64,000 bases of DNA. It comes from Rhodobacteraceae bacterium HIMB11 (GTDB lineage: Bacteria; Pseudomonadota; Alphaproteobacteria; Rhodobacterales; Rhodobacteraceae). Positions within the stretch are counted from its first letter, which is position 1. The number at the start of each line of letters is the position of its first letter. The notes beneath the pieces are model-generated. The model was not told the DNA's origin. It saw only the letters and a list, made by a program, of their open reading frames with translations, and ran no database searches. Position numbers and translations under genes: made by a program. The stretch is from the NCBI GenBank assembly GCA_000472185.1, contig AVDB01000009.1, positions 1-64,000 on the forward strand, written 5' to 3'. This document shows, piece after piece, positions 7,815-16,570 of the stretch.

Positions 7815-8280
7815 TCATTTGAGCCTTTCCTGCTTTTATGAGTCTTTCTGCGTCTGCCTTTGACACTTCGACCCTACTTCCAGCGAAGAAGCGCATGTCA
7901 TTAATGGTAACTTCTTCCAATATATTTATCACGGTCATGGCATCATCAGATTCAGCTGTTGGGTCCGAAGACGCTTTAACAGCCTCGATTTGTGTAGTTT
8001 CCTCCTTTTTAGCTTTTACAGTCTTCTGGGTTTTCGCGTTATTTGGATTTTCTAATATCTGCCCAATTTTAGTTTCTGGGTCAGAAGGCATGTTCTCCAA
8101 TTTTCTCCTAATGATCCAAGTTTGGGCAGCTAAGTTTCCTAGGCGCCGATTGTTGTTCCCCTCTTCAGCATACTTGGATCTTAAAAATTCCAAAACTGTG
8201 TCTAATGTTTCATCAGCTGACAATTTCAGCCACTTATCACGTGCGCTTGCAACTTGTGCACTAAATTTAATCTCGACCAT
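7804..8280 (-). CDS. Uncharacterised cytoplasmic protein in the flagellar cluster
   Basis: 158 aa from the ATG at 8280; an in-frame GTG at 8292 is the alternative. Not recognised. Residues about 1-75 look helical (KFSAQVASARDKWLKL, then RSKYAEEGNNNRRLGNLAAQTWIIRRKL). The middle (about 85-115) is a low-complexity K/T/E/A linker and the last 45 residues form a small domain ending RFFAGSRVEVSKADAERLIKAGKAQ. No signal peptide or membrane segment. It precedes and overlaps the membrane protein gene at 7461. Its sigma-54 promoter occupies the same DNA as that of flgB, so it should be co-regulated with rod genes. Confidence 0.62.
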   Translation of the reverse strand: MVEIKFSAQVASARDKWLKLSADETLDTVLEFLRSKYAEEGNNNRRLGNLAAQTWIIRRKLENMPSDPETKIGQILENPNNAKTQKTVKAKKEETTQIEAVKASSDPTAESDDAMTVINILEEVTINDMRFFAGSRVEVSKADAERLIKAGKAQMNAQ

Positions 8281-8302
8281 AACGTTCACCACTTTTCGAA
8301 GT

Positions 8303-8317
8303 TGGCATCATCTTTGC
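8303..8317 (+). promoter_or_regulatory. Sigma-54 promoter for flgBCDEF
   Basis: TGGCAT-CATCT-TTGC, one mismatch (C to T) in the -24 box of the consensus used throughout this cluster. Predicted start near 8329, 21 nt before the flgB ATG at 8350. The -12 TTGC overlaps the -12 of a minus-strand promoter. Confidence 0.82.
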
Positions 8318-8330
8318 AAGAAACGTTCCA
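8316..8330 (-). promoter_or_regulatory. Sigma-54 promoter for the leftward pair 8280-7461, overlapping the flgB promoter
   Basis: Minus strand reads TGGAAC-GTTTC-TTGC with exact -24/-12 spacing and one mismatch in the -24 box. The GC of its -12 element (8316-8317) is the same base pair step as the GC of the flgB -12 element, through a shared palindromic TTGCAA. Predicted start near 8304, shortly before the gene start. Confidence 0.65.
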
Positions 8331-8349
8331 ACAACGTGAAGGTTTTTGC

Positions 8350-8733
8350 ATGTCAAAGATAGCAGATCATTTAGGTATACACCAACAGGCTCTGAATTTA
8401 CGCGCTCAACGGAATGAGGTGCTTGCTTCAAATATTGCCAATGCATCTACGCCAAATTTCAAGGCTAGAGATCTTAATTTCGTGCAAGAATTGCAACGTC
8501 AGACACAACTGGGTGCGATGTCAGTTTCTAATTCGCACCACATGACTGACTTACCAAGTACCTCCGGTCCAATTCAATATCGTTTGCCAACTGCTGAAAG
8601 CCTAGACGGTAACACGGTCGAATTGCATGTTGAGCAAATGCAATTTGCAGAGAACGTAATGAAATATCAAGCATCGTTGAATTTTCTTAACCGCAAGATA
8701 ACCGGCCTGATGTCAGCTATAAAAGGTGAATAA
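8350..8733 (+). CDS. flgB: Flagellar proximal rod protein FlgB
   Basis: 127 aa from the ATG at 8350 (MSKIADHLGIHQQALNLRAQRNEVLASNIANASTPNFKARD). An upstream extension of the frame would overlap the sigma-54 promoter and is rejected. The NIANASTPNFKARDLNF motif is the diagnostic FlgB/C N-terminal signature, and the C-terminal half (LHVEQMQFAENVMKYQASLNFLNRKI) forms the second rod helix. Length is normal. It is the first gene of flgBCDEF; the start codon of flgC follows its stop by one base. Confidence 0.95.
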   Translation: MSKIADHLGIHQQALNLRAQRNEVLASNIANASTPNFKARDLNFVQELQRQTQLGAMSVSNSHHMTDLPSTSGPIQYRLPTAESLDGNTVELHVEQMQFAENVMKYQASLNFLNRKITGLMSAIKGE

Positions 8734-8734
8734 A

Positions 8735-9154
8735 GTGTCCAGCAGTCTCTCAAATATCTTTGATGTTTCCGCACGTGCAATGAGTGCTCAGATGATGCGT
8801 CTAAACACTGTGGCGTCTAACCTTGCAAATGCCCGGTCTACATACACGAATCCAGAAGATGCTTACCGAGCAATTAAGCCGGTATTTACCACTGTTTATG
8901 CCGATAAGGCTGCACGAACTGGGATTGCGTCAGTTGATGTTGAGACGTTCGTGCGGGTAGAGCGCGAGCCACTCGCTGAATACAGACCTGACGATCCGAA
9001 AGCGAATGCTGAAGGATATGTTTACGCTGCTGCCGTGGATACCGATGAAGAGATGGTTGAGATGCTCGACGCATCCAGAAATTATCAAAACAACATTGAA
9101 GTGGTCACAACACTGAAGGCGTTGATGATACGAACAATAAATTTGGGCAAATAG
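8735..9154 (+). CDS. flgC: Flagellar proximal rod protein FlgC
   Basis: 139 aa from a GTG at 8735, which is 8 bases after AAAAGG and gives the family-like start SSSLSNIFDVSARAMSAQM. A GTG three codons earlier (8726) overlaps flgB and has no ribosome binding site of its own. N-terminal motif RLNTVASNLANARSTYTNPED and C-terminal motif MLDASRNYQNNIEVVTTLKALM are both intact. FlgC stacks with FlgB and FlgF in the proximal rod. Confidence 0.95.
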   Translation: MSSSLSNIFDVSARAMSAQMMRLNTVASNLANARSTYTNPEDAYRAIKPVFTTVYADKAARTGIASVDVETFVRVEREPLAEYRPDDPKANAEGYVYAAAVDTDEEMVEMLDASRNYQNNIEVVTTLKALMIRTINLGK

Positions 9155-9164
9155 GAGTTGAGCT

Positions 9165-9866
9165 ATGAGTACTGTGAATGACGTGACAGCGAAAGCCCAA
9201 CAGGCAATCTTTGACAAACTTGGAATTAATCAAGCCAAGCAAAATCAAGAGCTTGGGGCCAAACAAACCCTGGGGCAAGAGGATTTCCTGAAATTGATGA
9301 CGACACAATTGCAAAATCAAGATCCCTTCGCTCCTATGGAAAATGGTGACTTCATCGCTCAGATGGCGCAATTCTCGACCGTTTCTGGCATCAAGGATGT
9401 CAATGACTCATTGTCTGGGCTCGCTGGGGAGTATGAAAAAGCGCGTATAGCAACGGCTGCAAGTCTACTTGGTCACTCAGTTCTGTTGCCAGGCAACATT
9501 GTTCGACCAGATGAAAATGGTGAAATTCATGGCGTGTTGGACCTGCCTCAGGCAAGTTCCTACACAACGATTAATTTTTCAGACCCTGTCACAGGCGAAC
9601 TGGTTCATTCTCAAGCAATTGGCGCCATTCCGTCTGGCCTGAATGGGTTTAGTTGGACGAACATCCCTGATGAATTGAAACATCGTGATAACAAATTCAA
9701 AATAGAGGCGCTTGTTGATTTCGGTGAAGGTGCACAGTCACTTAGTCCATCTATCTTTGCAGAAATTTTATCGGCTTCAGCCGGTCAGACGAACAACGGC
9801 ACTATCACAATTGATTTGGCAGATTATGGCACTGTCGACGTCAGCACAGTTGAAAAATTCAAATAG
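9165..9866 (+). CDS. flgD: Flagellar hook cap / hook assembly protein FlgD
   Basis: 233 aa. The conserved N-terminal motif is clear at residues about 43-75 (LGQEDFLKLMTTQLQNQDP, then FIAQMAQFSTVSGI). The C-terminal half is the beta-rich FlgD Tudor/Ig-like domain. FlgD caps the growing hook and is shed after completion. AGGAG lies 10 bp after the flgC stop and just before the ATG. It is directly followed by flgE (12 bp gap), its substrate protein. Confidence 0.94.
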   Translation: MSTVNDVTAKAQQAIFDKLGINQAKQNQELGAKQTLGQEDFLKLMTTQLQNQDPFAPMENGDFIAQMAQFSTVSGIKDVNDSLSGLAGEYEKARIATAASLLGHSVLLPGNIVRPDENGEIHGVLDLPQASSYTTINFSDPVTGELVHSQAIGAIPSGLNGFSWTNIPDELKHRDNKFKIEALVDFGEGAQSLSPSIFAEILSASAGQTNNGTITIDLADYGTVDVSTVEKFK

Positions 9867-9878
9867 GAGTATCTTGAA

Positions 9879-12800
9879 ATGTCATTCTACACAGCTCTTA
9901 CAGGTCTTAATGGCGCCCAGGCGGATATTTCAGCTACCTCAAACAATATCGCTAACGTTGGTACGACTGGCTTTAAACGAAGCCGCGCGGAATTTGGTGA
10001 TATCTTCGCTACTTCACCTTTGCAAAATGCGTCCTCGTCAATTGGTTCAGGTACAATTCTTAAAGGCATTAAACAGCAGTTTACTCAAGGTAACATTGCA
10101 TCCTCGCTAAATGCGCTGGACTTGGCGATTTCTGGCCAAGGTTTCTTCGCACTTCAGCCATCATTGACATCCTCACAAACCGTTTACACGCGTAATGGTT
10201 CTTTCAACGTTGATAACGACCGTTATGTTGTTGACAGTGCGGGTCAGTATTTGATGACTTATCCAGTGAATACGGACGGATCTGTCACAGCAAAAGACCT
10301 CGATAGCGCAGTACCGCTTCAGCTTCCTGTTACGTCAGGTGATCCGAAAGCGACTTCTAACATTCAATTGGGTGTGAACGTGCCTGCTGATGCTCCTGTC
10401 ATCACAACTCAAGAGCAATTTGCGGACGGCTATGCGTTTAACCCAGATGATGCGAGTACTTACACAAATTCGACCTCGATTACGATCTTTGACGATTTGG
10501 GTAACCCCACGATCGCGACTATTTATTTCATTAAAACGCAGACCGCTTCGGCAGACGATCCTACCAACAAATATGACACACGTTTGGTCATTAATGATAC
10601 CATAATTGACCCAAATTTGGTGAGTGCAGTTGATGATGCTGGCGCTCAAATTTTTGTTGATCGATTTGGCAATCAAACCACGCAAGTACCTGATGATAAC
10701 TATTTCTTGGAAGGAAAAGGTTCTCCACTTTATAAACTCGACGATCTGAAAAAACAGGTTGACTCGGAACCCGCATCAATCACTGGAGCACAAGCTGGCT
10801 TTGACTTTGGTGAAGAGGGAGACAAACTCGTTGAGATTGTTACCGATCCTTTGATGTTTGGGGCAACTCGAGAAGGTGGAAAATCTGACAGTGATGTTTT
10901 TTGGGGCAAAGACTTTCTCTTAGTTAATGTTGATGACTCCGATGCGCCTGTTTCGATCGATTTGCGCCCAGGAAAATACAACGCGGAGCAACTCGCTGCA
11001 GAAGTCGAGCGTGCAATCAATGAAGCTTATGGCGACGATAAAAAAATTCAGCTTTATCAGAATGTTGATGATATTTTAACGCTTGATTTTTTCAAGCTGA
11101 ACACAACGGATGGAACATCTGAAGGTTTGAACGAAGCAATTGAAATCGACTTGCTCCAAGACAGTTATGTGACGGAATTTAGCGGAATTGATCCGGAAGG
11201 CTCATCCCCTGACTTCACGCGCTCGGAATTTTTGACGCACGTTCAAGAGCGGATTAACCAAGAGTTAGATAATTACGCGTACTCTTTTGACGCTGATGGT
11301 GATTTTATTGGAAACGCTGCGGAGTTGGGCGTAGAGGGCAGAATGTTTGCGAGTATAAAAGGAAGTGAAATTTCGCAACCGCTTGGATCTGCACCTGAAG
11401 ATCAACAAGCAATTGGCTTCGGTTTGACACATACTATAACGAAACTCGTAGCTGATGATGTGAACGCAACTATGACATTGACGGCCGCTACGAGCCAAAC
11501 AGGTAGAAGTGCTACGGCTTCGACCGCTGATGTTACTGTTATTGGTTCTCTCGCGGATACAGAAACATTCTCCTTGGTAATCAGTGACGCAAATGGTGAC
11601 GACACCACTTTCACTTACGTCGCAACAGGCCAGGATAACGAAACTACGATCGCTGCAGGATTGGCTGCGGAGGCTGATGGTGATGCTAATTATACAGTAA
11701 CGAATGCAGCAGGCGTTATTACCATTACAAGAGCTGACGGCGTTAATTTTTCTGTAGCGGCAGGTGTGAAAAGCAACGGCGCAACTGGAGATGCAGCGTC
11801 TGATGCAGTCGCACTAACTGTGAATGGCGTGGAAAGTCAAAACGAAGTTCAACTCGTTCCTCAAAACTTAGATGTAGTTGCAAATGAAACATATAACCTT
11901 TCTTTGTCCGACATTAATCTCACTTATGTTGCACAAACTGACGCAGATACAATTGACGACATAATTGCAGGGCTCCAATCGCATCCGGACTATGACGCAA
12001 CAGTATTTACAATTGCTAAAGCAGCAAATGGAACTTCAATCGAAATTTCGTTCACTGAAGTGGGTCAAGTCGCGTCAACCGCATCATTTTTTAGAACTGC
12101 GGGAGCTCAATTGGATGATATCGATATAAATAGACATCTCGCTTACTCTTATTTTGGTGATCGGCCAACATTGCAAGTCTATGATAACGAGGCAGTTCTG
12201 GGAGCAAATGCAATCTCTTATGATCCATCGCAGAATACTTTAACGATCAAGCTTCCGGATGGGGTTACCGCTGACAGTTTCAAGTCGAGCAGCATCAGGT
12301 TAATTGGCGAGGATGCTACAATCGACTTAAATGGTCGCGAATTGCGTATTTTGGAAACAACTGCAACTGGTGACTTAAGAATTGATACAACTGGTTTAGG
12401 TTTGCCAGAAGCAATAAGTACAACTGTCAAAAATGCTGGTATTTCATTATACTTCAATCCATCGCAAAACGTTGAAGCCTACTTTGAAGGCTCAGAGCCA
12501 ACTGTGGATGGTGTATTAGAGACTTTTGATAGCAAAAAAATTGTGATCCGCGAAATTGGTTCATCGGCAAATCGCAGAAGTGATACATCAAGTAATGCAA
12601 CTGCGTTTTCGATAGTTACTGATGGCGCTACCGCCGATGCGGCGCTGAGTACGCTAGGTTTAGATGGCTACACAGGTGATCAAGCAAGCGCATCAATTGG
12701 ATGGGTTGATAGACGTAATCCTCCAGTTCAGGTGTCATTTGATGAAATTAACCAGCGTCTCGCATTTACCGTAGACCGTACTGTCTTGGGAACAGGAACA

Positions 12801-14276
12801 AGTAGTAACTTTAATGCCTTCACGGTTTATGGTGCCGCGGATGCTGATAGTACAAATGGTATTGGTATCTCGACTGCAAACAATGCTTCTCAAGTCCTCA
12901 TTCGCGGTGGTGAAGTTTTACACGCGGGTAGCTTTATTGCCGATGGCGATGAAATCCAGCTGAATGACAAAAGATATGGCGTTAAGGTCGGCTACAATAG
13001 TGACACAAAGAATTTCACGGTTTCTTCTGGAACAACTGGCGAGACAATTGCCGCGGATGGGGCACTTGGTGTCGATACAGCTCAAAAGGCATCCAATATT
13101 CAAATTGGCCGTAGAAATCTTATTGGCACCGGCGTGGTTGATCCAAGTGAAGTGATAAACTTGGACAACCAAATTATTGGTAACGGTAGCAATGTCTTGA
13201 TGGGCTTTGACTCAAACAGCAACGACTACCTATATACTGGTGGTACCGGGTTGGCATCTGACGCGGCTGTCGCAGTCGGTCGCGCTGCTCAGAGTGACTT
13301 GACAGAAGTATTTCGCCTAAATTCAACCAATGGGGAAAATGTCTTCAACGTATCTGTAAACGGTATTAATGGAATTATCGAAATACCTGCTGGTAATTAT
13401 GTTGGGACAACCCTCGCAACTGCATTAGAACAGCGGATTAATCAAATTTCAGATCCGGATACTGGTGAAGTAGTAGGTGGTGTTGAAGTTCGTTATTCCC
13501 CTACAGACAACAATTTCACGTTCACGACAGGCACGACTGGCTCCACAAGTACCATTAAGGTTAAAGGAACCGCGCGACTTGGATTGGCGGACGTTCCATT
13601 AGGTGTTGGTTCTGTTCCTAAAATCTTCAACTTGGTTCAGGCGACTAACGCGGATGGTGTTGCACTCTACGTAGATGCGTCAGGAAACGTGGTTACATCC
13701 CCGCCCGAAAACTTGGTTGAAGGTTATTACCCGCTGTATATCGATGAAGGTGAGTTGACCTTTGACAAAACAGGTCGATTGGTAAGCCCGCGTAACAACG
13801 TCAGCTATGAGCAACAGGCTGAAGGCTTTTCGATTTCACTAGACATCGATTACTCTGCGTCAACACAGTTTGCTCAGCCGTTCTCAGTCCTGTCAGTTGA
13901 ACAAGATGGTTTTACTTCTGGTCGTCTAGATGGTCTGGAAATTGATAGTTCAGGTACCATACGAGCCAACTACACCAATGGTCAAAACACACCGCTTGGG
14001 AAAATTGTTGTCGCAAACTTTAACAACCAAAATGGTCTGAAGCAAATTGGTAACGCAACTTATGTTGAGACTGCTGTTTCTGGGACACCTCAAGTCGGGG
14101 AAGCAGGATCAGAAGGTTTCGGTAACATCTTGTCAGGTTCGTTGGAACGCTCCAACGTTGATATTACTGAAGAGTTGGTTAACTTGATTACCGCTCAGCG
14201 AAATTACCAAGCGTCTGCTAAAGCAATCGAGACAACAACGTCTCTGACGCAAACGATTATTAACATTCGTATGTAA
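9879..14276 (+). CDS. flgE: Giant flagellar hook protein FlgE
   Basis: 1465 aa, against roughly 400-450 aa in Salmonella and R. sphaeroides. Both conserved ends are present: N-terminal TALTGLNGAQADISATSNNIANVGTTGFKRSR and the following GNIASSLNALDLAISGQGFF core start, and C-terminal GSLERSNVDITEELVNLITAQRNYQASAKAI. The added mass lies between about residues 130 and 1300 and reads as beta-rich, Asp/Thr/Ala-rich extracellular domains (for example 540-660, with repeated VTVIG / FTYVATG / VTNAAGV strand patterns). No stop or frameshift interrupts it. A good ribosome binding site (GGAG) precedes the ATG. The extra domains are probably exposed on the hook surface. Fourth gene of flgBCDEF. Confidence 0.93.
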   Translation: MSFYTALTGLNGAQADISATSNNIANVGTTGFKRSRAEFGDIFATSPLQNASSSIGSGTILKGIKQQFTQGNIASSLNALDLAISGQGFFALQPSLTSSQTVYTRNGSFNVDNDRYVVDSAGQYLMTYPVNTDGSVTAKDLDSAVPLQLPVTSGDPKATSNIQLGVNVPADAPVITTQEQFADGYAFNPDDASTYTNSTSITIFDDLGNPTIATIYFIKTQTASADDPTNKYDTRLVINDTIIDPNLVSAVDDAGAQIFVDRFGNQTTQVPDDNYFLEGKGSPLYKLDDLKKQVDSEPASITGAQAGFDFGEEGDKLVEIVTDPLMFGATREGGKSDSDVFWGKDFLLVNVDDSDAPVSIDLRPGKYNAEQLAAEVERAINEAYGDDKKIQLYQNVDDILTLDFFKLNTTDGTSEGLNEAIEIDLLQDSYVTEFSGIDPEGSSPDFTRSEFLTHVQERINQELDNYAYSFDADGDFIGNAAELGVEGRMFASIKGSEISQPLGSAPEDQQAIGFGLTHTITKLVADDVNATMTLTAATSQTGRSATASTADVTVIGSLADTETFSLVISDANGDDTTFTYVATGQDNETTIAAGLAAEADGDANYTVTNAAGVITITRADGVNFSVAAGVKSNGATGDAASDAVALTVNGVESQNEVQLVPQNLDVVANETYNLSLSDINLTYVAQTDADTIDDIIAGLQSHPDYDATVFTIAKAANGTSIEISFTEVGQVASTASFFRTAGAQLDDIDINRHLAYSYFGDRPTLQVYDNEAVLGANAISYDPSQNTLTIKLPDGVTADSFKSSSIRLIGEDATIDLNGRELRILETTATGDLRIDTTGLGLPEAISTTVKNAGISLYFNPSQNVEAYFEGSEPTVDGVLETFDSKKIVIREIGSSANRRSDTSSNATAFSIVTDGATADAALSTLGLDGYTGDQASASIGWVDRRNPPVQVSFDEINQRLAFTVDRTVLGTGTSSNFNAFTVYGAADADSTNGIGISTANNASQVLIRGGEVLHAGSFIADGDEIQLNDKRYGVKVGYNSDTKNFTVSSGTTGETIAADGALGVDTAQKASNIQIGRRNLIGTGVVDPSEVINLDNQIIGNGSNVLMGFDSNSNDYLYTGGTGLASDAAVAVGRAAQSDLTEVFRLNSTNGENVFNVSVNGINGIIEIPAGNYVGTTLATALEQRINQISDPDTGEVVGGVEVRYSPTDNNFTFTTGTTGSTSTIKVKGTARLGLADVPLGVGSVPKIFNLVQATNADGVALYVDASGNVVTSPPENLVEGYYPLYIDEGELTFDKTGRLVSPRNNVSYEQQAEGFSISLDIDYSASTQFAQPFSVLSVEQDGFTSGRLDGLEIDSSGTIRANYTNGQNTPLGKIVVANFNNQNGLKQIGNATYVETAVSGTPQVGEAGSEGFGNILSGSLERSNVDITEELVNLITAQRNYQASAKAIETTTSLTQTIINIRM

Positions 14277-14293
14277 GTGGAGCGCTTTGTCTC

Positions 14294-15049
14294 ATGGATA
14301 AAATGATCTTTACATCTCTGAATTCTATTCAGAATTTATATGATCAGAGGTTTAATATTTCACAAAACATGGCGAACATTTCAGTCCCAGGGTATCGTCG
14401 AGAACTACCCAATGAAGGTGGGTCTGCCTTTTTAGAGCAATATCAGAAGCTTGGACCAAGAGCCTACGCATTAGAAACTGGTCCAAACCAGTTTTCGTTC
14501 AAGAAGGGAACACTGAACCTTAGCGGTAACAAGACGGACGTAGCTATCACAAATGACAGCTTTATGTTAGCAGAAAATGAAAATGGTGAAATAGTTTTCA
14601 CAAGACGTGGTGACCTCCAGGTTTCTGCAGATGGTATTTTGAAAAATGGTGCTGGGGATAATATCCTTTCAGAAAATCTTGCCCAAATTCAGCTCCCGTT
14701 TTTTTCGGATATCAAAATTTCACGGTATGGTGAAATACTGCTAGATACGGCCCAAACTCCATCAGGTATTTTTTCACCCTTCGGCATTATCAGCTCTGTT
14801 GATCCGTCCAGTTTCAATTTGCTGAAAGATATCGATGGCAAAATCAAGCATTTTGGCGAAAATGATGTTGTTGCTGACCAAAGTGGTGAATTTGTTCAAG
14901 GCACTCTTGAGTTATCAAATGTTAACCCCGTTGTGGAGATGGTGGCATCTATCGATAACCAAAGACAATTTGAACTAAATATGAAATTGATCAAAGCAGC
15001 GGAAGAGGCCGATAGATCTGGGATGTCACTTCTGAAAATTTCTCAATAG
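14294..15049 (+). CDS. flgF: Flagellar proximal rod protein FlgF
   Basis: 251 aa. N-terminal part FTSLNSIQNLYDQRFNISQNMANISVPGYRRE is a diverged version of the rod-protein motif (NMAN..VPGYRR in place of NIAN..TTGFKR). The core contains VAITNDSFMLAEN and FTRRGDLQVSADGIL, typical of FlgF/FlgG, and the C-terminus LELSNVNPVVEMVASIDNQRQFELNMKLIK matches FlgF. It ends the flgBCDEF operon; the next sigma-54 promoter begins 3 bp after its stop. The divergence leaves open which of this gene and the one at 6590 is the functional FlgF. Confidence 0.85.
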   Translation: MDKMIFTSLNSIQNLYDQRFNISQNMANISVPGYRRELPNEGGSAFLEQYQKLGPRAYALETGPNQFSFKKGTLNLSGNKTDVAITNDSFMLAENENGEIVFTRRGDLQVSADGILKNGAGDNILSENLAQIQLPFFSDIKISRYGEILLDTAQTPSGIFSPFGIISSVDPSSFNLLKDIDGKIKHFGENDVVADQSGEFVQGTLELSNVNPVVEMVASIDNQRQFELNMKLIKAAEEADRSGMSLLKISQ

Positions 15050-15052
15050 AGT

Positions 15053-15067
15053 TGGCATATAAATTGC
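15053..15067 (+). promoter_or_regulatory. Sigma-54 promoter for flgGHIJKL
   Basis: TGGCAT-ATAAA-TTGC with exact -24/-12 spacing, 3 bp after the flgF stop. Predicted start near 15079, then TAGGAGTG and the flgG ATG at 15099. The spacer ATAAA is the same as in the flhA promoter. Confidence 0.85.
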
Positions 15068-15098
15068 TTCACTTCTTTAAGTTTAATAGGAGTGAAAA

Positions 15099-15887
15099 AT
15101 GTCCACATCAGCCATGTATGTTGCGCAAACGGGCTTAACGTCGCAACAGTATCGCTTACAAGTTATTGCGAACAATTTATCGAACGTAAATACAACTGGC
15201 TTTAAACGTGAACGCGCAAATTTTGAGACTCAATTGTATCAAACTGTCCGTCAAAGCGGTGGCGCAGATGATGGTGGAGAGGGCCAGAATTCAGCATTTA
15301 CAGTTGGTACAGGTGTGCGAATAGTTAATACTCAGAAATTACACACTCAGGGTGCAGTAATTTCTACTGATAACTCCCTTGACTTGGCAATTAACGGTAT
15401 GGGTTTTTTCCAGGTACTGATGCCTGATGGGCGCATTGGCCATACACGGGCGGGCGCATTCTCTCGATCCGCTGATGGAATTCTGGTCACCCCAAATGGT
15501 TATGTTGTGCAACCGCAAATTCAGATCCCAGATGACGCGACAAGTATCAAAATCACCCCAGCTGGTGAAGTGAATGTGATTACCGCGGGACAAACGACAG
15601 CCCAATCTGTAGGACAATTGTCGTTGTCAAATTTCGTGAACCCGGTTGGACTAGACCCGATTGGAGAAAACTTATTCGTATCGACTGATGCCAGTGGTGA
15701 GGCAATTGAGGGCGTGCCGGGCAGTGGCGGTTATGGAAAGCTCCAACAGGGGTATTTGGAAAGTTCAAATGTGAACGTTGTGCAGCAACTCGTGGATATG
15801 ATTGAGACGCAGCGCGCATATGAAGTGAGTTCAAAATCTATCAAAGCAGTAGACGAGATGATGCAATATGTCTCCAATAACCTATAG
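15099..15887 (+). CDS. flgG: Flagellar distal rod protein FlgG
   Basis: 262 aa, the normal length. N-terminal TGLTSQQYRLQVIANNLSNVNTTGFKRERANFETQLYQTVRQSGG includes the FlgG-specific stretch with the Q/GG-rich insertion that fixes the rod as rigid; C-terminal [41 protein letters not shown] is the textbook FlgG ending. First gene of flgGHIJKL. Its 3' end overlaps the flgH start by 20 bp. Confidence 0.97.
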   Translation: MSTSAMYVAQTGLTSQQYRLQVIANNLSNVNTTGFKRERANFETQLYQTVRQSGGADDGGEGQNSAFTVGTGVRIVNTQKLHTQGAVISTDNSLDLAINGMGFFQVLMPDGRIGHTRAGAFSRSADGILVTPNGYVVQPQIQIPDDATSIKITPAGEVNVITAGQTTAQSVGQLSLSNFVNPVGLDPIGENLFVSTDASGEAIEGVPGSGGYGKLQQGYLESSNVNVVQQLVDMIETQRAYEVSSKSIKAVDEMMQYVSNNL

Positions 15888-16554
15888 TAAGATTTCGCTA
15901 TTTGCTGTGACCGCGGCGTTGATGTCGGGTTGTTCACCCCAAGTTGAGGACGCTGTAAGTCGGGACTACCAACCAATATATCCAATGGTAAGCGAAGTCT
16001 CAGGCAAGCTTCCAGATGGCTCGATCTATAGCACACAAGCCGCTGGGTTGTTCGCCACAGATAGACGTGCGTCTAAGATTGGCGATATTTTAACCGTGTC
16101 TTTCGCGGAAAGTTTTCAGGCAACTAAATCGCAAAATGCAGCTACGTCGAAGTCGTCGTCAAATAAGATGTCACTCCCTGGTATTATTCCAGGATCTGAT
16201 CTAGAAGAACGCATTTCAAATGCTTTGACTTCGAGCAGTGACCGCAGTTTTACAGGGTCTGGATCCACGGCACAGTCTAATTCGTTGACGGGACAAATTT
16301 CTGTCCATGTCGTGCGTGTTCTACCAGGGGGTAATCTTGAGATCCTGGGTCAGAAGCGTTTGGTGCTGAATAAAGGGGATGAATACATTCGAGTGAGTGG
16401 TGTCGTTCGGCCTGAAGATATTTCAGCTGACAACGTGATTTTATCGGATCGAATTGCAAGTGCCAATATTCAATACATTGGTGCGGGCGACATAGCCGAT
16501 CCAGCAAATCAAGGGTGGTTAAACGGTGTTCTAGCCGCAATTTCACCTATTTGA
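15868..16554 (+). CDS. flgH: Flagellar L-ring lipoprotein FlgH
   Basis: 228 aa. Lipoprotein signal with lipobox LMSGC (Cys22). The core contains [17 protein letters not shown] near residue 65-80 and the C-terminal [35 protein letters not shown], both characteristic of FlgH. It forms the outer-membrane ring through which the rod passes. The ATG lies inside the flgG coding region (20-bp overlap), so translation is probably coupled. Confidence 0.95.
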   Translation: MSPITYSKISLFAVTAALMSGCSPQVEDAVSRDYQPIYPMVSEVSGKLPDGSIYSTQAAGLFATDRRASKIGDILTVSFAESFQATKSQNAATSKSSSNKMSLPGIIPGSDLEERISNALTSSSDRSFTGSGSTAQSNSLTGQISVHVVRVLPGGNLEILGQKRLVLNKGDEYIRVSGVVRPEDISADNVILSDRIASANIQYIGAGDIADPANQGWLNGVLAAISPI

Positions 16555-16570
16555 TGAAAAGGTTTTGGTG

